A DNA stretch of 64,000 bases, from contig CAXXIB010000004.1 of the NCBI GenBank assembly GCA_963675925.2, positions 992,001 to 1,056,000 of the forward strand. Reading direction: 5' to 3'. A model generated the notes under the pieces. The model saw only the letters and a program-made list of their open reading frames with translations. It was not told the origin of the DNA and did no database searches. A program made the position numbers and the translations under genes. The first letter of the stretch is position 1. The number at the start of each line of letters is the position of its first letter. Shown piece by piece: positions 1-8,529 of this stretch. Origin of the DNA: CAXXOK01 sp963675925 (GTDB taxonomy: Bacteria; Bacillota; Clostridia; Christensenellales; Aristaeellaceae).

Positions 1-723
1 TTCACTCAGCTTTGCCCCAGCGGGCAAGTGCAGGCCGTAGGACATGATCAGGGTCAGCGACAGGGTAACGGCCGCCGAGATGCTGGTGGCCAGCGCCGCG
101 CCGCGCACGCCCATGGCCGGAAACCCGAAGTGGCCGTAGATCAGCAGGTAGTTTAGCAGCGTGTTTAGTACGATGCCCACAGTAGACGAAATCAGCGGGA
201 TATGGGTCTTCTCGCTGGATTTCAGGCAGGCGGCATACACCATATTCACGCCCTGAAACAGGTACGATGGCGCAACCCACCGTAAATAGAGGTTCGCTAA
301 CGAAGCGCTTTCTCCTTGCGGAAGGAACAAACGACTGATAAAATCCGAAAATACCGTCGCCCCGGTGATGAACACCAGCGCCACTGCGCCAATCCAGACC
401 AGCGACACGCCCATGCTCTCGCGCATCCGGCGGATATCGCGCGCGCCCCAGTACTGGCTCATAAAGATCGCGCCGCCGGAGGTCACCCCAAAGCAGAACA
501 GCATATATAGGAAGGAATACCGTCCGGCCTGGGTGACGGCGGCATAGCTTGTATCGCCCAAACCCGAGACCATCAGGCCGTCTACAATGTGCAGGGAGGA
601 GGCGATCAACTCTTGCAGAATGATGGGCAGGGTAATTTTCATCACGCGTATGGCAAAGGGCTTATCCCAAACAAAACAGGAAGCAAGAAACGCTTTTATG
701 CGCTGTAATACACTGGTTTTCAT
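1..723 (-). CDS. MATE family multidrug/Na+ efflux transporter, 3' end outside the window
   Basis: Open from an ATG at 723 to the window edge: 241 codons, with the C-terminal half missing. The N-terminus (MKTSVLQRIKAFLASC) is followed by ITLPIILQELIASSLHIVDG, typical of the first helix of MATE exporters (family about 440-460 aa), then regular hydrophobic helices and small-residue loops such as FGVTSGGAIFMSQYWGA and MGVRGAALAT. MATE proteins export cationic drugs or metabolites using an H+ or Na+ gradient. The start has a GAGGA ribosome site 6 bases upstream. manA ends 67 bases upstream on the same strand, so co-transcription is possible. Family assignment is firm; substrate cannot be told. Confidence 0.9.
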   Translation of the reverse strand, partial: MKTSVLQRIKAFLASCFVWDKPFAIRVMKITLPIILQELIASSLHIVDGLMVSGLGDTSYAAVTQAGRYSFLYMLFCFGVTSGGAIFMSQYWGARDIRRMRESMGVSLVWIGAVALVFITGATVFSDFISRLFLPQGESASLANLYLRWVAPSYLFQGVNMVYAACLKSSEKTHIPLISSTVGIVLNTLLNYLLIYGHFGFPAMGVRGAALATSISAAVTLSLTLIMSYGLHLPAGAKLSE

Positions 724-790
724 GGTTGTCCTCGTCGTTTCTGTAGCATATGGCAATTCGAGGTGATAAAAAGTGGTTGTAATACTATGG

Positions 791-1705
791 TTAGAACGCT
801 GCGCGGATGACGGCCAGTTGCATTGCACCGGAGCATGTAGTCGGGGCCGTGCCGGCGGGCAGGTATAGGCTGTCGCCTTTTTGCAGGGTCGTGGTGTGTC
901 CGCTGCGTGACAGCGTACCGTCGCCGCTGATGCATACAATGGCTGCCATGCGGGTGTCCGTCATGGGAAGTGTTTCGGTTTTGGCCGTGTCATACAGCGT
1001 AAGGGCAAAGTACGGGCACGCCATGCCGTGGCTTGTCTGTGCAGGGGTGCTTGTTACAGCTTGCCGGCTGTTCAGCACGTCCAGCGCTTTGTCCACATGC
1101 AGCGGGCGGAGGTTTCCCTGCGCGTCGCGGCGGTTGTAATCGTACAGCCGATAGGTGGCGTTGGAGGATTGTTGCACCTCCAAAATCAGGTTGCCCTCGC
1201 CTATGGCATGCACCGTGCCCGCCGGAATGTAGTAGATGTCGCCTGCGTGCGTAGGTACTTTACGTAGCACATCTTCCACGGTGCCATCGGCAATGCGGGA
1301 GCGCAATTCCGCTTTGCTGATGTCTCGGTTGAAGCCGATGTAAAGGTACGCATCTTCCTCGGCTTCTAAAATCATCCACATCTCGTTTTTACCGTGGTCG
1401 TTTTCATGCACGCGGGCATAGGCATCGTCCGGGTGCACCTGCACGGATAGCTTTTGTGCGGAATCGATCAGTTTAATCAGTACCGGGAAATCCCCCTGCG
1501 TTCCTTCCGTTTGCAGGTATGCAGGAAAGGGCATACCCGCGTATTTGCCCTCGGCAATCACGCTGGGGCCGTCCGGATGCACGGACACCAGCCATGCCTC
1601 GGCAACGCGCTCGTCTTTGGCGTTATACAGGGTTTTCAGTGTTTTACCGCCCCAGAGATAGCCCTTGAATACGGGCGAAAGCTTGACAAATGGTTCCCGG
1701 CTCAT
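791..1705 (-). CDS. manA: Mannose-6-phosphate isomerase, class I (short Bacillus-type ManA)
   Basis: 304 aa; interconverts fructose-6-phosphate and mannose-6-phosphate, linking glycolysis to mannose use and GDP-mannose or surface glycan synthesis. It begins MSREPFVKLSPVFKGYLWGG, the usual opening of short Firmicute ManA. The zinc-site cupin motifs are visible: SVQVHPDD, the acidic KNEMWMILEAEEDAYLY segment, then GDIYYIPAGTVHAIGEG. The start at 1705 is preceded by GGAGGACACCACG; a longer frame from 1768 exists but would start inside the promoter. A sigma-A-like promoter lies at 1740-1768. No sugar transporter adjoins, so the catabolic or biosynthetic direction is not shown. Confidence 0.93.
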   Translation of the reverse strand: MSREPFVKLSPVFKGYLWGGKTLKTLYNAKDERVAEAWLVSVHPDGPSVIAEGKYAGMPFPAYLQTEGTQGDFPVLIKLIDSAQKLSVQVHPDDAYARVHENDHGKNEMWMILEAEEDAYLYIGFNRDISKAELRSRIADGTVEDVLRKVPTHAGDIYYIPAGTVHAIGEGNLILEVQQSSNATYRLYDYNRRDAQGNLRPLHVDKALDVLNSRQAVTSTPAQTSHGMACPYFALTLYDTAKTETLPMTDTRMAAIVCISGDGTLSRSGHTTTLQKGDSLYLPAGTAPTTCSGAMQLAVIRAAF

Positions 1706-1739
1706 CGTGGTGTCCTCCAAAAAATGACGCTTCGAATCC

Positions 1740-1768
1740 ATTATAAGCACAGGGATCATAAGCGTCAA
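1740..1768 (-). promoter_or_regulatory. Sigma-A-type promoter for manA
   Basis: On the minus strand TTGACG (1763-1768) and a consensus TATAAT (1740-1745) are separated by 17 bases. Transcription would begin near 1733, giving a leader of about 30 bases before the manA start at 1705. Confidence 0.75.
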
Positions 1769-1805
1769 TTTTTAGCAATATTTTAAAAGAAATGGATGAA
1801 TGGCG

Positions 1806-2436
1806 TTACCGGCGGCGCAGCCTGAGGATGAGCACGATAGCGCCCAGCGCAACCAGACCCAGTATGATAAAAAGAACGATAGGCTGGCTATCCCTGGTTT
1901 GCGGGACCTCCGGCGATGCCAGTATGTTGAATACGGTATTGGCGTGTCCGTCTGAAAACAGCAGGCTGAGCGTATGGCTTCCGGTAGACAGCGTGTTGAG
2001 GTTCGCAGGTAGCAGGGTAACAACGGTGCTGCCGGCATGTGCGCTGTACTGAGATGCGTTTAGCCGGGTTCCATCGACCGAAACCCCACGGAAGCTGGAG
2101 AATGTGCCGCTGGAGGTGAAGGTCTTGCCTGCTGTACCGCCGAGGTAGAAATTGTCATCGTCGTCGGGTTTGATATCGTATTCTGCCTCCAGGACGGTGA
2201 AGTTCAACGTGACGCTGGCCTGAGCCATTGGCACCCGCAACATCAAAGTAATAAAATTCATAGTCAGAAGGTAAGCTCAACACGAGCCCGTCGGCATTGG
2301 TACTATCGACAGGCGTAATATTAGGCAGGCCCATAGAGTCGAAGGTCGCAACGTGTGTTCCCGCTTGCGCTGCCGAGGGTATCAGAAATAGAAGGAGACC
2401 TGCGGTAAGAACGGTTACAAGCAGTTTTTTATGCAT
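1806..2436 (-). pseudogene. Secreted, cell-wall-anchored Ig/X2-like domain protein split by a +1 frameshift
   Basis: Two overlapping frames together make one coherent protein. The first (2436 to 2155) begins with a signal peptide, MHKKLLVTVLTAGLLLFLIP...AQA, and reads well to about EFYYFDVAGANG near 2225. The second frame (open from 2261 to 1806) then continues as ASVTLNFTVLEAEY, an Ig-like fold resembling clostridial X2-type modules (GVSVDGTRLNASQYS, LSTGSHTLSLLFSDG), and ends in a sorting-signal-like tail: VPQTRD, a hydrophobic helix and LRRR. Joining them needs a +1 shift between roughly 2215 and 2260. No slippery run is visible, so a recent inactivating indel or a sequencing error is likelier than programmed frameshifting. 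The start has GGGGAT 7 bases upstream. Confidence 0.65.
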
Positions 2437-2514
2437 TTGATAAATCCCCAGACACTGTAAATTTAAACAGATATTGACAAATGTTTACAGCTTGCTTGGT
2501 GAAAATTCCAGGGA

Positions 2515-4350
2515 TTACTGCATTTCCGATAGCAGGCTCTTTTCGCGTTCGTCGCGGAACTGGTTGATGTACAGGTCGTGGTAATAGCCCTTGAGCTTGA
2601 GAAGTTCTTTATGGTTCCCGGCTTCGGTGATCTCGCCGTCCTGGATGACCAGAATGCGGTCTGCACCGCGGATGGTGGACAGGCGATGGGCGATAATGAA
2701 GCTGGTACGGCCTGCAAGCGCTGTATGGATGGCGTTTTGGATTTTGACTTCGGTTTCGGTATCGACCGACGAGGTCGCTTCGTCCAGCACGAAGATAGCG
2801 GGCCGGGCGATCAGCGCGCGGGCAAAGGACACCAGCTGCTTTTGGCCTGTGGACAGCAGATTGCCGCCCTCGCCGACGCTGGTATCATAGCCTTTTTCCT
2901 GCGCTTCAATGAATTCGTCTGCGCTGACGAGCTTGGCGGCATCGATCACCTCTGCGTCGGTCGCGTCCAGCTTACCATAGCGAATGTTATCGGCAATCGA
3001 GCCGGAAAACAGGTGCGGCTGCTGTAGAACATAGCCGAGGTTGCTTTGCAGCCACAGCTGGCTGCGCTTTTTGTAGTTCACCCCGTCAATCAGGATTTCA
3101 CCCTCGGTCGGCTCGTAGAAGCGACACAGGAGGTTGACGATGGTGGACTTACCCGACCCGGTTTCACCGACCAGCGCAATGGTTTCGCCGGCCTTGACCT
3201 CTAGGTTGAAGTTTTTAAGTACGGTTTCCCCGCCCTTATATTGGAAGGAAACATTGCGGAAGCTGATGTCGCCCTTGAGCGCGGGCCAGTTTTCACGCTT
3301 GGGGTTGAAGTTGTCGCCAAAGACTTCGATCACCTCAGGCGTATCGGCAATTTCTGGCTCGGTTTCGATCAGCGAGATGACGCGCTCGGCCGCTGCCTGG
3401 CTTTGCTGGGCTTCGGCGAAGATGCGTGCGATGCTGGAGATCGGGTCAAACATCTGCATGGCATAGCTGATGAAGGCCGTCAGTGTACCGATGGAGATGG
3501 ACTGGAGCACGAACACATCGTGCCCGCCCTTCCACAGCAGGAAGGCTGTGGCAAAGCCGCCAAGACCGGTAATCAGCGGGTACAGCCCGGCCGAGAGCAC
3601 CGCTGCGCGGATGGAGGAGCGGCGCATGGAGCAGGTCAGTTCCTTGAATTCCTCGAAGTTGGCGTCCTCGCGCACGAGGGTCTTGGTGGTCTTGGCGCCC
3701 ATGATGCCTTCGTTGAACGCACCGGTGATTTTGGAATTGATCTTGCGGACTTCGCGGTAGTTTTTAAGGATCTTCACCTGAAAGTAGCCGGTGATGACGG
3801 CCATCAGCGGAACCACCGCCAGGGTGATCAGCGTCAGTTTCCAGTTGAGGATAAACATGGCGACCGATACGATAATCAGGTAAAAGGTCGACCAACCCAC
3901 ATCCAGCAGTCCCCAGGCGATGGTGTCGCCAAGGCGCTGGGTATCGCTGGTCAGCCTGGCGATCAGGTAACCCACGGAGGTCTTATCGTAGAACGAAAAG
4001 GGAAGCTCTTGCAGGCGCTTGAACGCGGTACGGCGGATGTGGCGGCACAGCCCCACCTCTACCTGACCGCACAGGCGGATGAACAGGTTGACCCCGAACA
4101 CAAACGCCAGTATCATCGCGGCGTAGAGCAGGATGAACGGCACCAGCCCGGTCAGGTCCCCGGTCGTGGCAAAGCCGTCGATCGCCTGCTTTTTAAACAG
4201 GGGAAAGAGGACTTCGGTCACGGCCACAAAGGCTGCCGTAATGATAATGCCGATCAGGTGTTTGTAGTAGGGCTTGGCTAAGCGATACAGCTTTTTCCAA
4301 GGCCCCAGATCGAATGATTTGCTATAGGTTTCTTCCTCATGGTGTTGCAT
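2515..4350 (-). CDS. ABC exporter half-transporter, BmrD/TM288-like subunit with consensus Walker B and altered signature
   Basis: 611 aa: a six-helix ABC transmembrane domain (about residues 25-310) fused to a nucleotide-binding domain. Visible motifs are Walker A GETGSGKST (about 395), signature LSTGQ (about 497, deviating from LSGGQ), Walker B VLDEATSSVD (about 515, catalytic Glu present) and H-loop IAHRLST. It pairs with the upstream gene at 4530-6371, whose Walker B lacks the Glu but whose signature is perfect; together they give the one-good-one-degenerate ATP-site arrangement of heterodimeric exporters such as BmrCD, LmrCD and TM287/288. The start at 4350 follows GGGAGGACATATAC. The 179 bases between the two genes (4351-4529) hold no convincing gene or terminator. 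Confidence 0.9.
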   Translation of the reverse strand: MQHHEEETYSKSFDLGPWKKLYRLAKPYYKHLIGIIITAAFVAVTEVLFPLFKKQAIDGFATTGDLTGLVPFILLYAAMILAFVFGVNLFIRLCGQVEVGLCRHIRRTAFKRLQELPFSFYDKTSVGYLIARLTSDTQRLGDTIAWGLLDVGWSTFYLIIVSVAMFILNWKLTLITLAVVPLMAVITGYFQVKILKNYREVRKINSKITGAFNEGIMGAKTTKTLVREDANFEEFKELTCSMRRSSIRAAVLSAGLYPLITGLGGFATAFLLWKGGHDVFVLQSISIGTLTAFISYAMQMFDPISSIARIFAEAQQSQAAAERVISLIETEPEIADTPEVIEVFGDNFNPKRENWPALKGDISFRNVSFQYKGGETVLKNFNLEVKAGETIALVGETGSGKSTIVNLLCRFYEPTEGEILIDGVNYKKRSQLWLQSNLGYVLQQPHLFSGSIADNIRYGKLDATDAEVIDAAKLVSADEFIEAQEKGYDTSVGEGGNLLSTGQKQLVSFARALIARPAIFVLDEATSSVDTETEVKIQNAIHTALAGRTSFIIAHRLSTIRGADRILVIQDGEITEAGNHKELLKLKGYYHDLYINQFRDEREKSLLSEMQ

Positions 4351-4529
4351 GTATATGTCCTCCCGCTTAAGGTCAATGGCACGTCGAGATTGCAACCCTC
4401 CGGCCATCCGGTTTCCGCGATCTCAGGATAGAACCTGCCCTCGCAAAAACGGAATGTGCTGGTGAATACGGTCTCTTGTTGCATTGCCCACGCGCTTGCT
4501 TAGTCAATGATGTATAGGGGGGCAGGGGA

Positions 4530-6371
4530 TTACGCTTCGTCGGCCAGTTCTTCTTCCAGAGCAGCCTGAATTTGATAGATGCGCCTGTACAGGCCGTCCT
4601 GCTTTACCAGTTCCTCGTGCGAGCCCAGCTGGGACACCTTGCCGTTTTGCAGCACGATGATGACATCCGCTTCGGACAGGGTGGTCAGCCGGTGGCTGAT
4701 AATGAAGGTGGTCGCCGCCTTGTCCAGCTCGCTGCGCGCGTCTTTCAGCGCTAGGCGGATGGCGCGGTCGGTTTCGGTATCCACGGCCGACAGGCTGTCG
4801 TCAAAGATCAGGATATCGTTATCTTTGAGCAGCGTCCGGGCGATGGCGATGCGCTGTTTCTGTCCGCCGGACAGGGTCACGCCGCGCTCACCCACCATGG
4901 TGTCGTAGCCGTTTTCAAAGTGGTTGATGAAATCGTCGGCAGCGGCGGTTTTAGCCACCGAGCGAATCATGCCAAAGGATGGTTCATGCCGGGCGATGCC
5001 GATATTGTTCTTCACTGAGCGGGAGTACAGGAACGGCTCCTGCAAAACCAGGCCGACGCGTGAGCGAAGGTAGGGTTTGGAGATGCGGTTCAGGTTCACC
5101 CCGCCGATGCGGATTTCACCCTGTTTGGCATCGTACAGCCGCTGCAATAGGTTCATCAGCGTTGACTTGCCCGAACCCGTTGCGCCCAGGATGGCCACGG
5201 TTTGCCCCTGTTTCACGGTGAAGCTTACGTCCTTTAGGACCGGGGTGTTTTTCTCGTGCTCGTAGCCCACGTGGTCAAACTCGATATCGCGGTCCAGCGG
5301 GGGCTTGATGCTGTCGGGGTCTTCCTGTTCGGGCTGCGTCATCAGAATTTCGCTGGTACGATCGAACGAAACCATCGCCTTGCCCAAGTCAGACAGGATA
5401 CGCCCAAGCTGGCGGATCGGCCACAGTAGCATGCCGGTGTAGCTGACGAACACGGTCATTTCACCGATGCTCAGCTGACCGGGATAGGTGACAACCACCA
5501 CCGCGCCGATAATTAGCGTCGCCGCGCCCTGAAACTGCGCCAGCATGTCCGAGCCCGACCAGTACACGGCCAGCAGTTTAATCAGCTTGATGCTTTTGTG
5601 GTACAGGTCGTCGTTTACGTCGGCAAACTTGTCTTCTTCGTATTTCTGCCGTCCGAAAGCGCGCACAACGCGTACGCCTGTCAGGTTTTCCTGCAGCACG
5701 GAGCTCATTTTGCCCTCGGCTTCATCGGCGAATTTATAGTACTTCTGTACCCACTTGAAGAACAGCCACGCAAACAGGAACAGCGGTGGTACCAGAATCA
5801 TGGAGTACAGGGTCATAGACACGTTGATGGAGAGCATGACCGCAACGGCGATGACCACCATGAACACCGTACGGAAGATTTCCGTCAGCTGCGCAGACAT
5901 GAAGCGGCGAATGGTATCTACGTCGCTGGTGCAGCGCTGGATTAGGTCGCCCGTCTGCGCCTGTGCATGGTATTCGTAGGATAATGTTTGCAGGTGGCTG
6001 TACAGGCGATTGCGCATCGTTTGGGCGATGTTTTCACTGGCGATGGTGGACCAGCGCCCGCGCAGGTAGTTAAACAGGCTGCCAGCTGCGTAGAACACCA
6101 TCAAAATGACGGCGATAATCCACAGGTGCGACAGCAAGTAACTGACGCCGCCGCGTGCGTTGAACCACGTACCAAGCGGTACAGGCAGGTCGACAGCTGC
6201 GTCCAGGTTGCCGTCTGCAGCTGAGACCAGTGCGTCGATCGTACCCGATAGCATCAGCGGCATGATCAGCGAGAACAGTACGCCGATACCCATGGCGACG
6301 ATTGACCAGAAGAACTTCATTCGGTTTCCGCGGGTGATATCCCTGAGAATGGACCGTTTTGTAGGTTGCAT
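4530..6371 (-). CDS. ABC exporter half-transporter, BmrC/TM287-like subunit with degenerate Walker B
   Basis: 613 aa: transmembrane domain followed by a nucleotide-binding domain with Walker A GATGSGKST (about 394), perfect signature LSGGQKQR (about 499), Walker B LIFDDSLSAVD (about 518; Asp replaces the catalytic Glu) and H-loop ISHRLTT. The Asp replacement marks the degenerate-site subunit of heterodimeric multidrug exporters. It is first in the operon. The ATG at 6371 has GGAGGG 4 bases upstream; another in-frame ATG at 6383 lies inside that ribosome site and is unlikely. The coding region begins 20 bases after a strong terminator hairpin and 83 bases after a leader ORF, so expression is probably controlled by attenuation. 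Substrate unknown; the regulation suggests ribosome-targeting drugs. Confidence 0.92.
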   Translation of the reverse strand: MQPTKRSILRDITRGNRMKFFWSIVAMGIGVLFSLIMPLMLSGTIDALVSAADGNLDAAVDLPVPLGTWFNARGGVSYLLSHLWIIAVILMVFYAAGSLFNYLRGRWSTIASENIAQTMRNRLYSHLQTLSYEYHAQAQTGDLIQRCTSDVDTIRRFMSAQLTEIFRTVFMVVIAVAVMLSINVSMTLYSMILVPPLFLFAWLFFKWVQKYYKFADEAEGKMSSVLQENLTGVRVVRAFGRQKYEEDKFADVNDDLYHKSIKLIKLLAVYWSGSDMLAQFQGAATLIIGAVVVVTYPGQLSIGEMTVFVSYTGMLLWPIRQLGRILSDLGKAMVSFDRTSEILMTQPEQEDPDSIKPPLDRDIEFDHVGYEHEKNTPVLKDVSFTVKQGQTVAILGATGSGKSTLMNLLQRLYDAKQGEIRIGGVNLNRISKPYLRSRVGLVLQEPFLYSRSVKNNIGIARHEPSFGMIRSVAKTAAADDFINHFENGYDTMVGERGVTLSGGQKQRIAIARTLLKDNDILIFDDSLSAVDTETDRAIRLALKDARSELDKAATTFIISHRLTTLSEADVIIVLQNGKVSQLGSHEELVKQDGLYRRIYQIQAALEEELADEA

Positions 6372-6390
6372 AGGACCCTCCATATCAAAT

Positions 6391-6421
6391 AAAAAGCCGC
6401 CGGCGTTTTTGCGCCGGCGGC
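6391..6421 (-). terminator. Intrinsic terminator acting as attenuator in front of the ABC exporter operon
   Basis: A perfect 10-bp GC-only stem (6396-6405 with 6412-6421) around a 6-base loop, followed on the minus strand by TTTTTATTT. It lies between the leader ORF (stop at 6454) and the first exporter ATG (6371), downstream of the promoter at 6588-6616, so transcripts must read through it to express the exporter. The loop segment GCAAAAA (6406-6412) is complementary to TTTTTGC inside the leader ORF (6494-6500), which could form a competing pairing. Confidence 0.85.
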
Positions 6422-6453
6422 CTGATTATGCAGAATTTTGGTTATATTCGCAT

Positions 6454-6543
6454 CTATAGACAGGCAGACGGGCACAGATATCCCTTTTGCGCAGCAAAAA
6501 TTGGATTCATGCGAGCGATGATGACATAGCTATAATTGTTCAT
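6454..6543 (-). CDS. 29-aa regulatory leader peptide of the ABC exporter operon (BmrB-like role)
   Basis: A short ORF with a strong ribosome site (AGGAGGGCACAG directly before the ATG at 6543), starting MNNYSYVIIARMN and ending GYLCPSACL before TAG. It lies between a near-consensus promoter and a strong intrinsic terminator ahead of a heterodimeric ABC exporter. In Bacillus subtilis the bmrB leader peptide controls bmrCD by ribosome stalling and antitermination; layout and downstream gene type match here, though sequence similarity to BmrB cannot be claimed. A small hairpin (TTTTGC/GCAAAA, 6485-6499) lies in the coding region where a stalled ribosome could disturb pairing. The ORF is direct observation; the regulatory role is inferred. 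Confidence 0.7.
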   Translation of the reverse strand: MNNYSYVIIARMNPIFAAQKGYLCPSACL

Positions 6544-6587
6544 TCTGTGCCCTCCTTTCTGTGTAACAATCTTTAAGTGCCTTTAGC

Positions 6588-6616
6588 AGTATACGAGCGA
6601 TATCTGGGAAAGTCAA
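6588..6616 (-). promoter_or_regulatory. Sigma-A-type promoter of the leader peptide-ABC exporter operon
   Basis: Minus strand TTGACT (6611-6616), 17 bases, TATACT (6588-6593). Predicted start near 6581, about 38 bases before the leader ORF. This is one of the best promoter matches in the window. Confidence 0.8.
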
Positions 6617-6710
6617 TAGGGTTTCGGCAATATTGTAACATTAAAAATTGAAAAAGAAAAAAACAAAGAATGGATGAATATGGTATACTGCCACTAAGGA
6701 GTTGACCTGC

Positions 6711-7721
6711 ATGCCCAAGTTTTTTATGATCGTACTGATCGTTGCAACCCTTGTGTTTTCCGTAATGCCGCAGCCCGCTGCCGCCAAGGATAATTTGGAT
6801 ACGCTGTTTGAAGAAGCGCTCAGTGCGCTGCAGTCACCTACTCAGGCGGCGATGCAAACGGCCTCTTATACCCTGCGTACGGGTGAAAGCGCGTATGTGC
6901 CTGCCATATCCCCCGGGATTGTCCCGTATGATCAGGAGCTGCCGGCTGTAGACCTTGCCGGGGCTGTGTTTGAAACCACCGATGATCAAATCGTCTCCGT
7001 GGATGAAAACGGCATCATGACCGGAAATGCGCCGGGAATCGCTACGGTGATCTGTACCACGCCGGACAACAGCTATTTTTTCGGTGTCACCGTGGAAGAC
7101 GGTGCCATGCCCGAAGTAGTGAAGAACTTCGTTTATGTCGTAAAGCGCGAATATTATAAGAATCAGCGGGCGGGGATGCCCCGTTCCAACGAGTACACGA
7201 AGTGGTACTATAAATCCAAAAAAGCAGTCGGCTGGTGCTCGGTGTTTACCATATGGAGCGCCAATGCCGCCGGGTTTGACCCCATTGACGAAGAAGACGC
7301 TAAGGAAATTCCACCTTCGCAGCCGCTGTTTCTGCGCGAGGGACAGGTGGGCAACCAGTACGATGGATTTTCGTACCTGGATCGCTTCGTGGGAATCCCG
7401 CGTCCCGGCTATCTGGTGATCTATGCCAACTTGAAAAATACCTACCTGTTCACCCACGTGGGCATTGTGACCGATGTGATCGACAAGGGCGACGGCATAT
7501 ACCAGGTGACCACCGTGGAGGGCAATATGTCCAGCACCGTGAAGCGCTATACCTACCTGTACGACAGCAACAAGGATAACTCGGCCCTGACCAGCGAAAC
7601 GCGCCAGAAAGTCCAGTCCAACATCGTTATGGTGGAACAGGACCAGCAAACTGACCCCCTTACCCAATACGAAACGACCAAGAACTTTACTGTGTTCGGG
7701 TTTTGTGCAACCTGGCTGTAA
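6711..7721 (+). CDS. Secreted Big2-CHAP-type cell wall amidase/peptidase
   Basis: 336 aa with a signal peptide (MPKFFMIVLIVATLVFSVMP, cleavage probably after AAA at 23-25). Residues about 70-130 resemble a bacterial Ig-like Big2 fold (FETTDDQIVSVDENG, then GIATVICTT). Residues about 150-300 look like a CHAP/NlpC-type cysteine amidase: WCSVF with Cys176, THVGIVTD with His249, and VEGN with Glu270/Asn272 as the polar third residue. Such enzymes cut peptidoglycan cross-bridges or stem peptides outside the membrane. The ATG at 6711 has AAGGAG 9 bases upstream; an in-frame TTG at 6702 lies too close to it. A TATACT box stands at about 6682. The gene is divergent from the ABC exporter operon. Confidence 0.8.
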   Translation: MPKFFMIVLIVATLVFSVMPQPAAAKDNLDTLFEEALSALQSPTQAAMQTASYTLRTGESAYVPAISPGIVPYDQELPAVDLAGAVFETTDDQIVSVDENGIMTGNAPGIATVICTTPDNSYFFGVTVEDGAMPEVVKNFVYVVKREYYKNQRAGMPRSNEYTKWYYKSKKAVGWCSVFTIWSANAAGFDPIDEEDAKEIPPSQPLFLREGQVGNQYDGFSYLDRFVGIPRPGYLVIYANLKNTYLFTHVGIVTDVIDKGDGIYQVTTVEGNMSSTVKRYTYLYDSNKDNSALTSETRQKVQSNIVMVEQDQQTDPLTQYETTKNFTVFGFCATWL

Positions 7722-7826
7722 TAAATGAAAATGCACCTTTAGAATGGTTTCAAACACGGTGGAATCGTGTATACTGTAGTTTGCAAGCAATGCGGACACA
7801 CAACGATATAGGAGGAGAATTTCGTT

Positions 7827-8369
7827 ATGAAAGAGCTCAAAGGAACGAAAACCTACGCCAATCTGGAAGCAGCCTTTGCAGGGGAAAGCAAGGCCCGCAA
7901 CAAGTACACCTACTACGCATCCAAAGCCCGCAAGGACGGCTATGTGCAGATTGCCGAGCTGTTTGAGGAGACCGCCAACAACGAAAAAGAGCATGCCAAA
8001 ATTTGGTTTAAGCTTCTAATGGGCGGAGAGGTCCCCGCAACCCCCGAAAACCTCGTGGATGCAGCGGCAGGCGAGAACTATGAGTGGACGGATATGTACG
8101 TCACCATGGCCGAGGAAGCGCGCGCCGAAGGCTTTGACCAGATCGCAGATCAGTTCCTGCGTGTGGCAGCCATCGAAAAGGCGCACGAAGCCCGTTACCT
8201 CAAGCTGCTGGAAAACGTCAAAGACGGCGTGGTCTTCAGCCGCGATGGCGACCGTATCTGGCAGTGCGGCAACTGCGGCCATCTGGTCATCGGCAAAAAC
8301 GCACCGGAGCTTTGCCCCGTGTGCAAGCATCCTAAAGCGTTCTACCGCATTCACGCCGAAAACTATTAA
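7827..8369 (+). CDS. rbr: Rubrerythrin (peroxide reductase)
   Basis: 180 aa. N-terminal ferritin-like four-helix domain with di-iron ligand patterns (FAGESKARNKY, EETANNEKEHAK carrying an ExxH, and MAEEARAEGFD/VAAIEKAHEARY in the second half), then a C-terminal rubredoxin-like FeS4 site with two Cys pairs, CGNCG and CPVC. It reduces H2O2 with electrons from rubredoxin or NADH-linked reductases in the cytosol of anaerobes. The start has AGGAGGA 10 bases upstream. Monocistronic: a terminator follows at 8386 and no partner gene adjoins. Length and domain order are normal. Confidence 0.96.
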   Translation: MKELKGTKTYANLEAAFAGESKARNKYTYYASKARKDGYVQIAELFEETANNEKEHAKIWFKLLMGGEVPATPENLVDAAAGENYEWTDMYVTMAEEARAEGFDQIADQFLRVAAIEKAHEARYLKLLENVKDGVVFSRDGDRIWQCGNCGHLVIGKNAPELCPVCKHPKAFYRIHAENY

Positions 8370-8385
8370 GTAGAGTCCGGCAAGC

Positions 8386-8416
8386 AAAACGCGCCCGCTA
8401 TGCGGGCGCGTTTTTT
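8386..8416 (+). terminator. Intrinsic terminator of rubrerythrin
   Basis: Stem AAAACGCGCCCGC (8386-8398) with its complement (8402-8414), loop TAT, and a T run from 8411. It follows the rubrerythrin stop by about 17 bases. Confidence 0.88.
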
Positions 8417-8529
8417 GCAGCCATAGCAAATTGCGGTGGAAAAACTGTGAAAGACGCATGAGCAGGAATTGCTTTTCTGGTATAATGGAGGAAAGCGTGA
8501 TAAAAACACGATGGGTGAGGGATGCGGAT

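Noticed and set aside
4278..4484. 68-codon frame between the two ABC genes
   Set aside because: Overlaps the start of the downstream ABC gene, has no ribosome site and no recognisable motif.
6834..7994. 386-codon open frame antisense to the CHAP protein and rubrerythrin
   Set aside because: Crosses two clear sense genes and their intergenic region; His/Gly-rich composition is a reverse-complement artefact.
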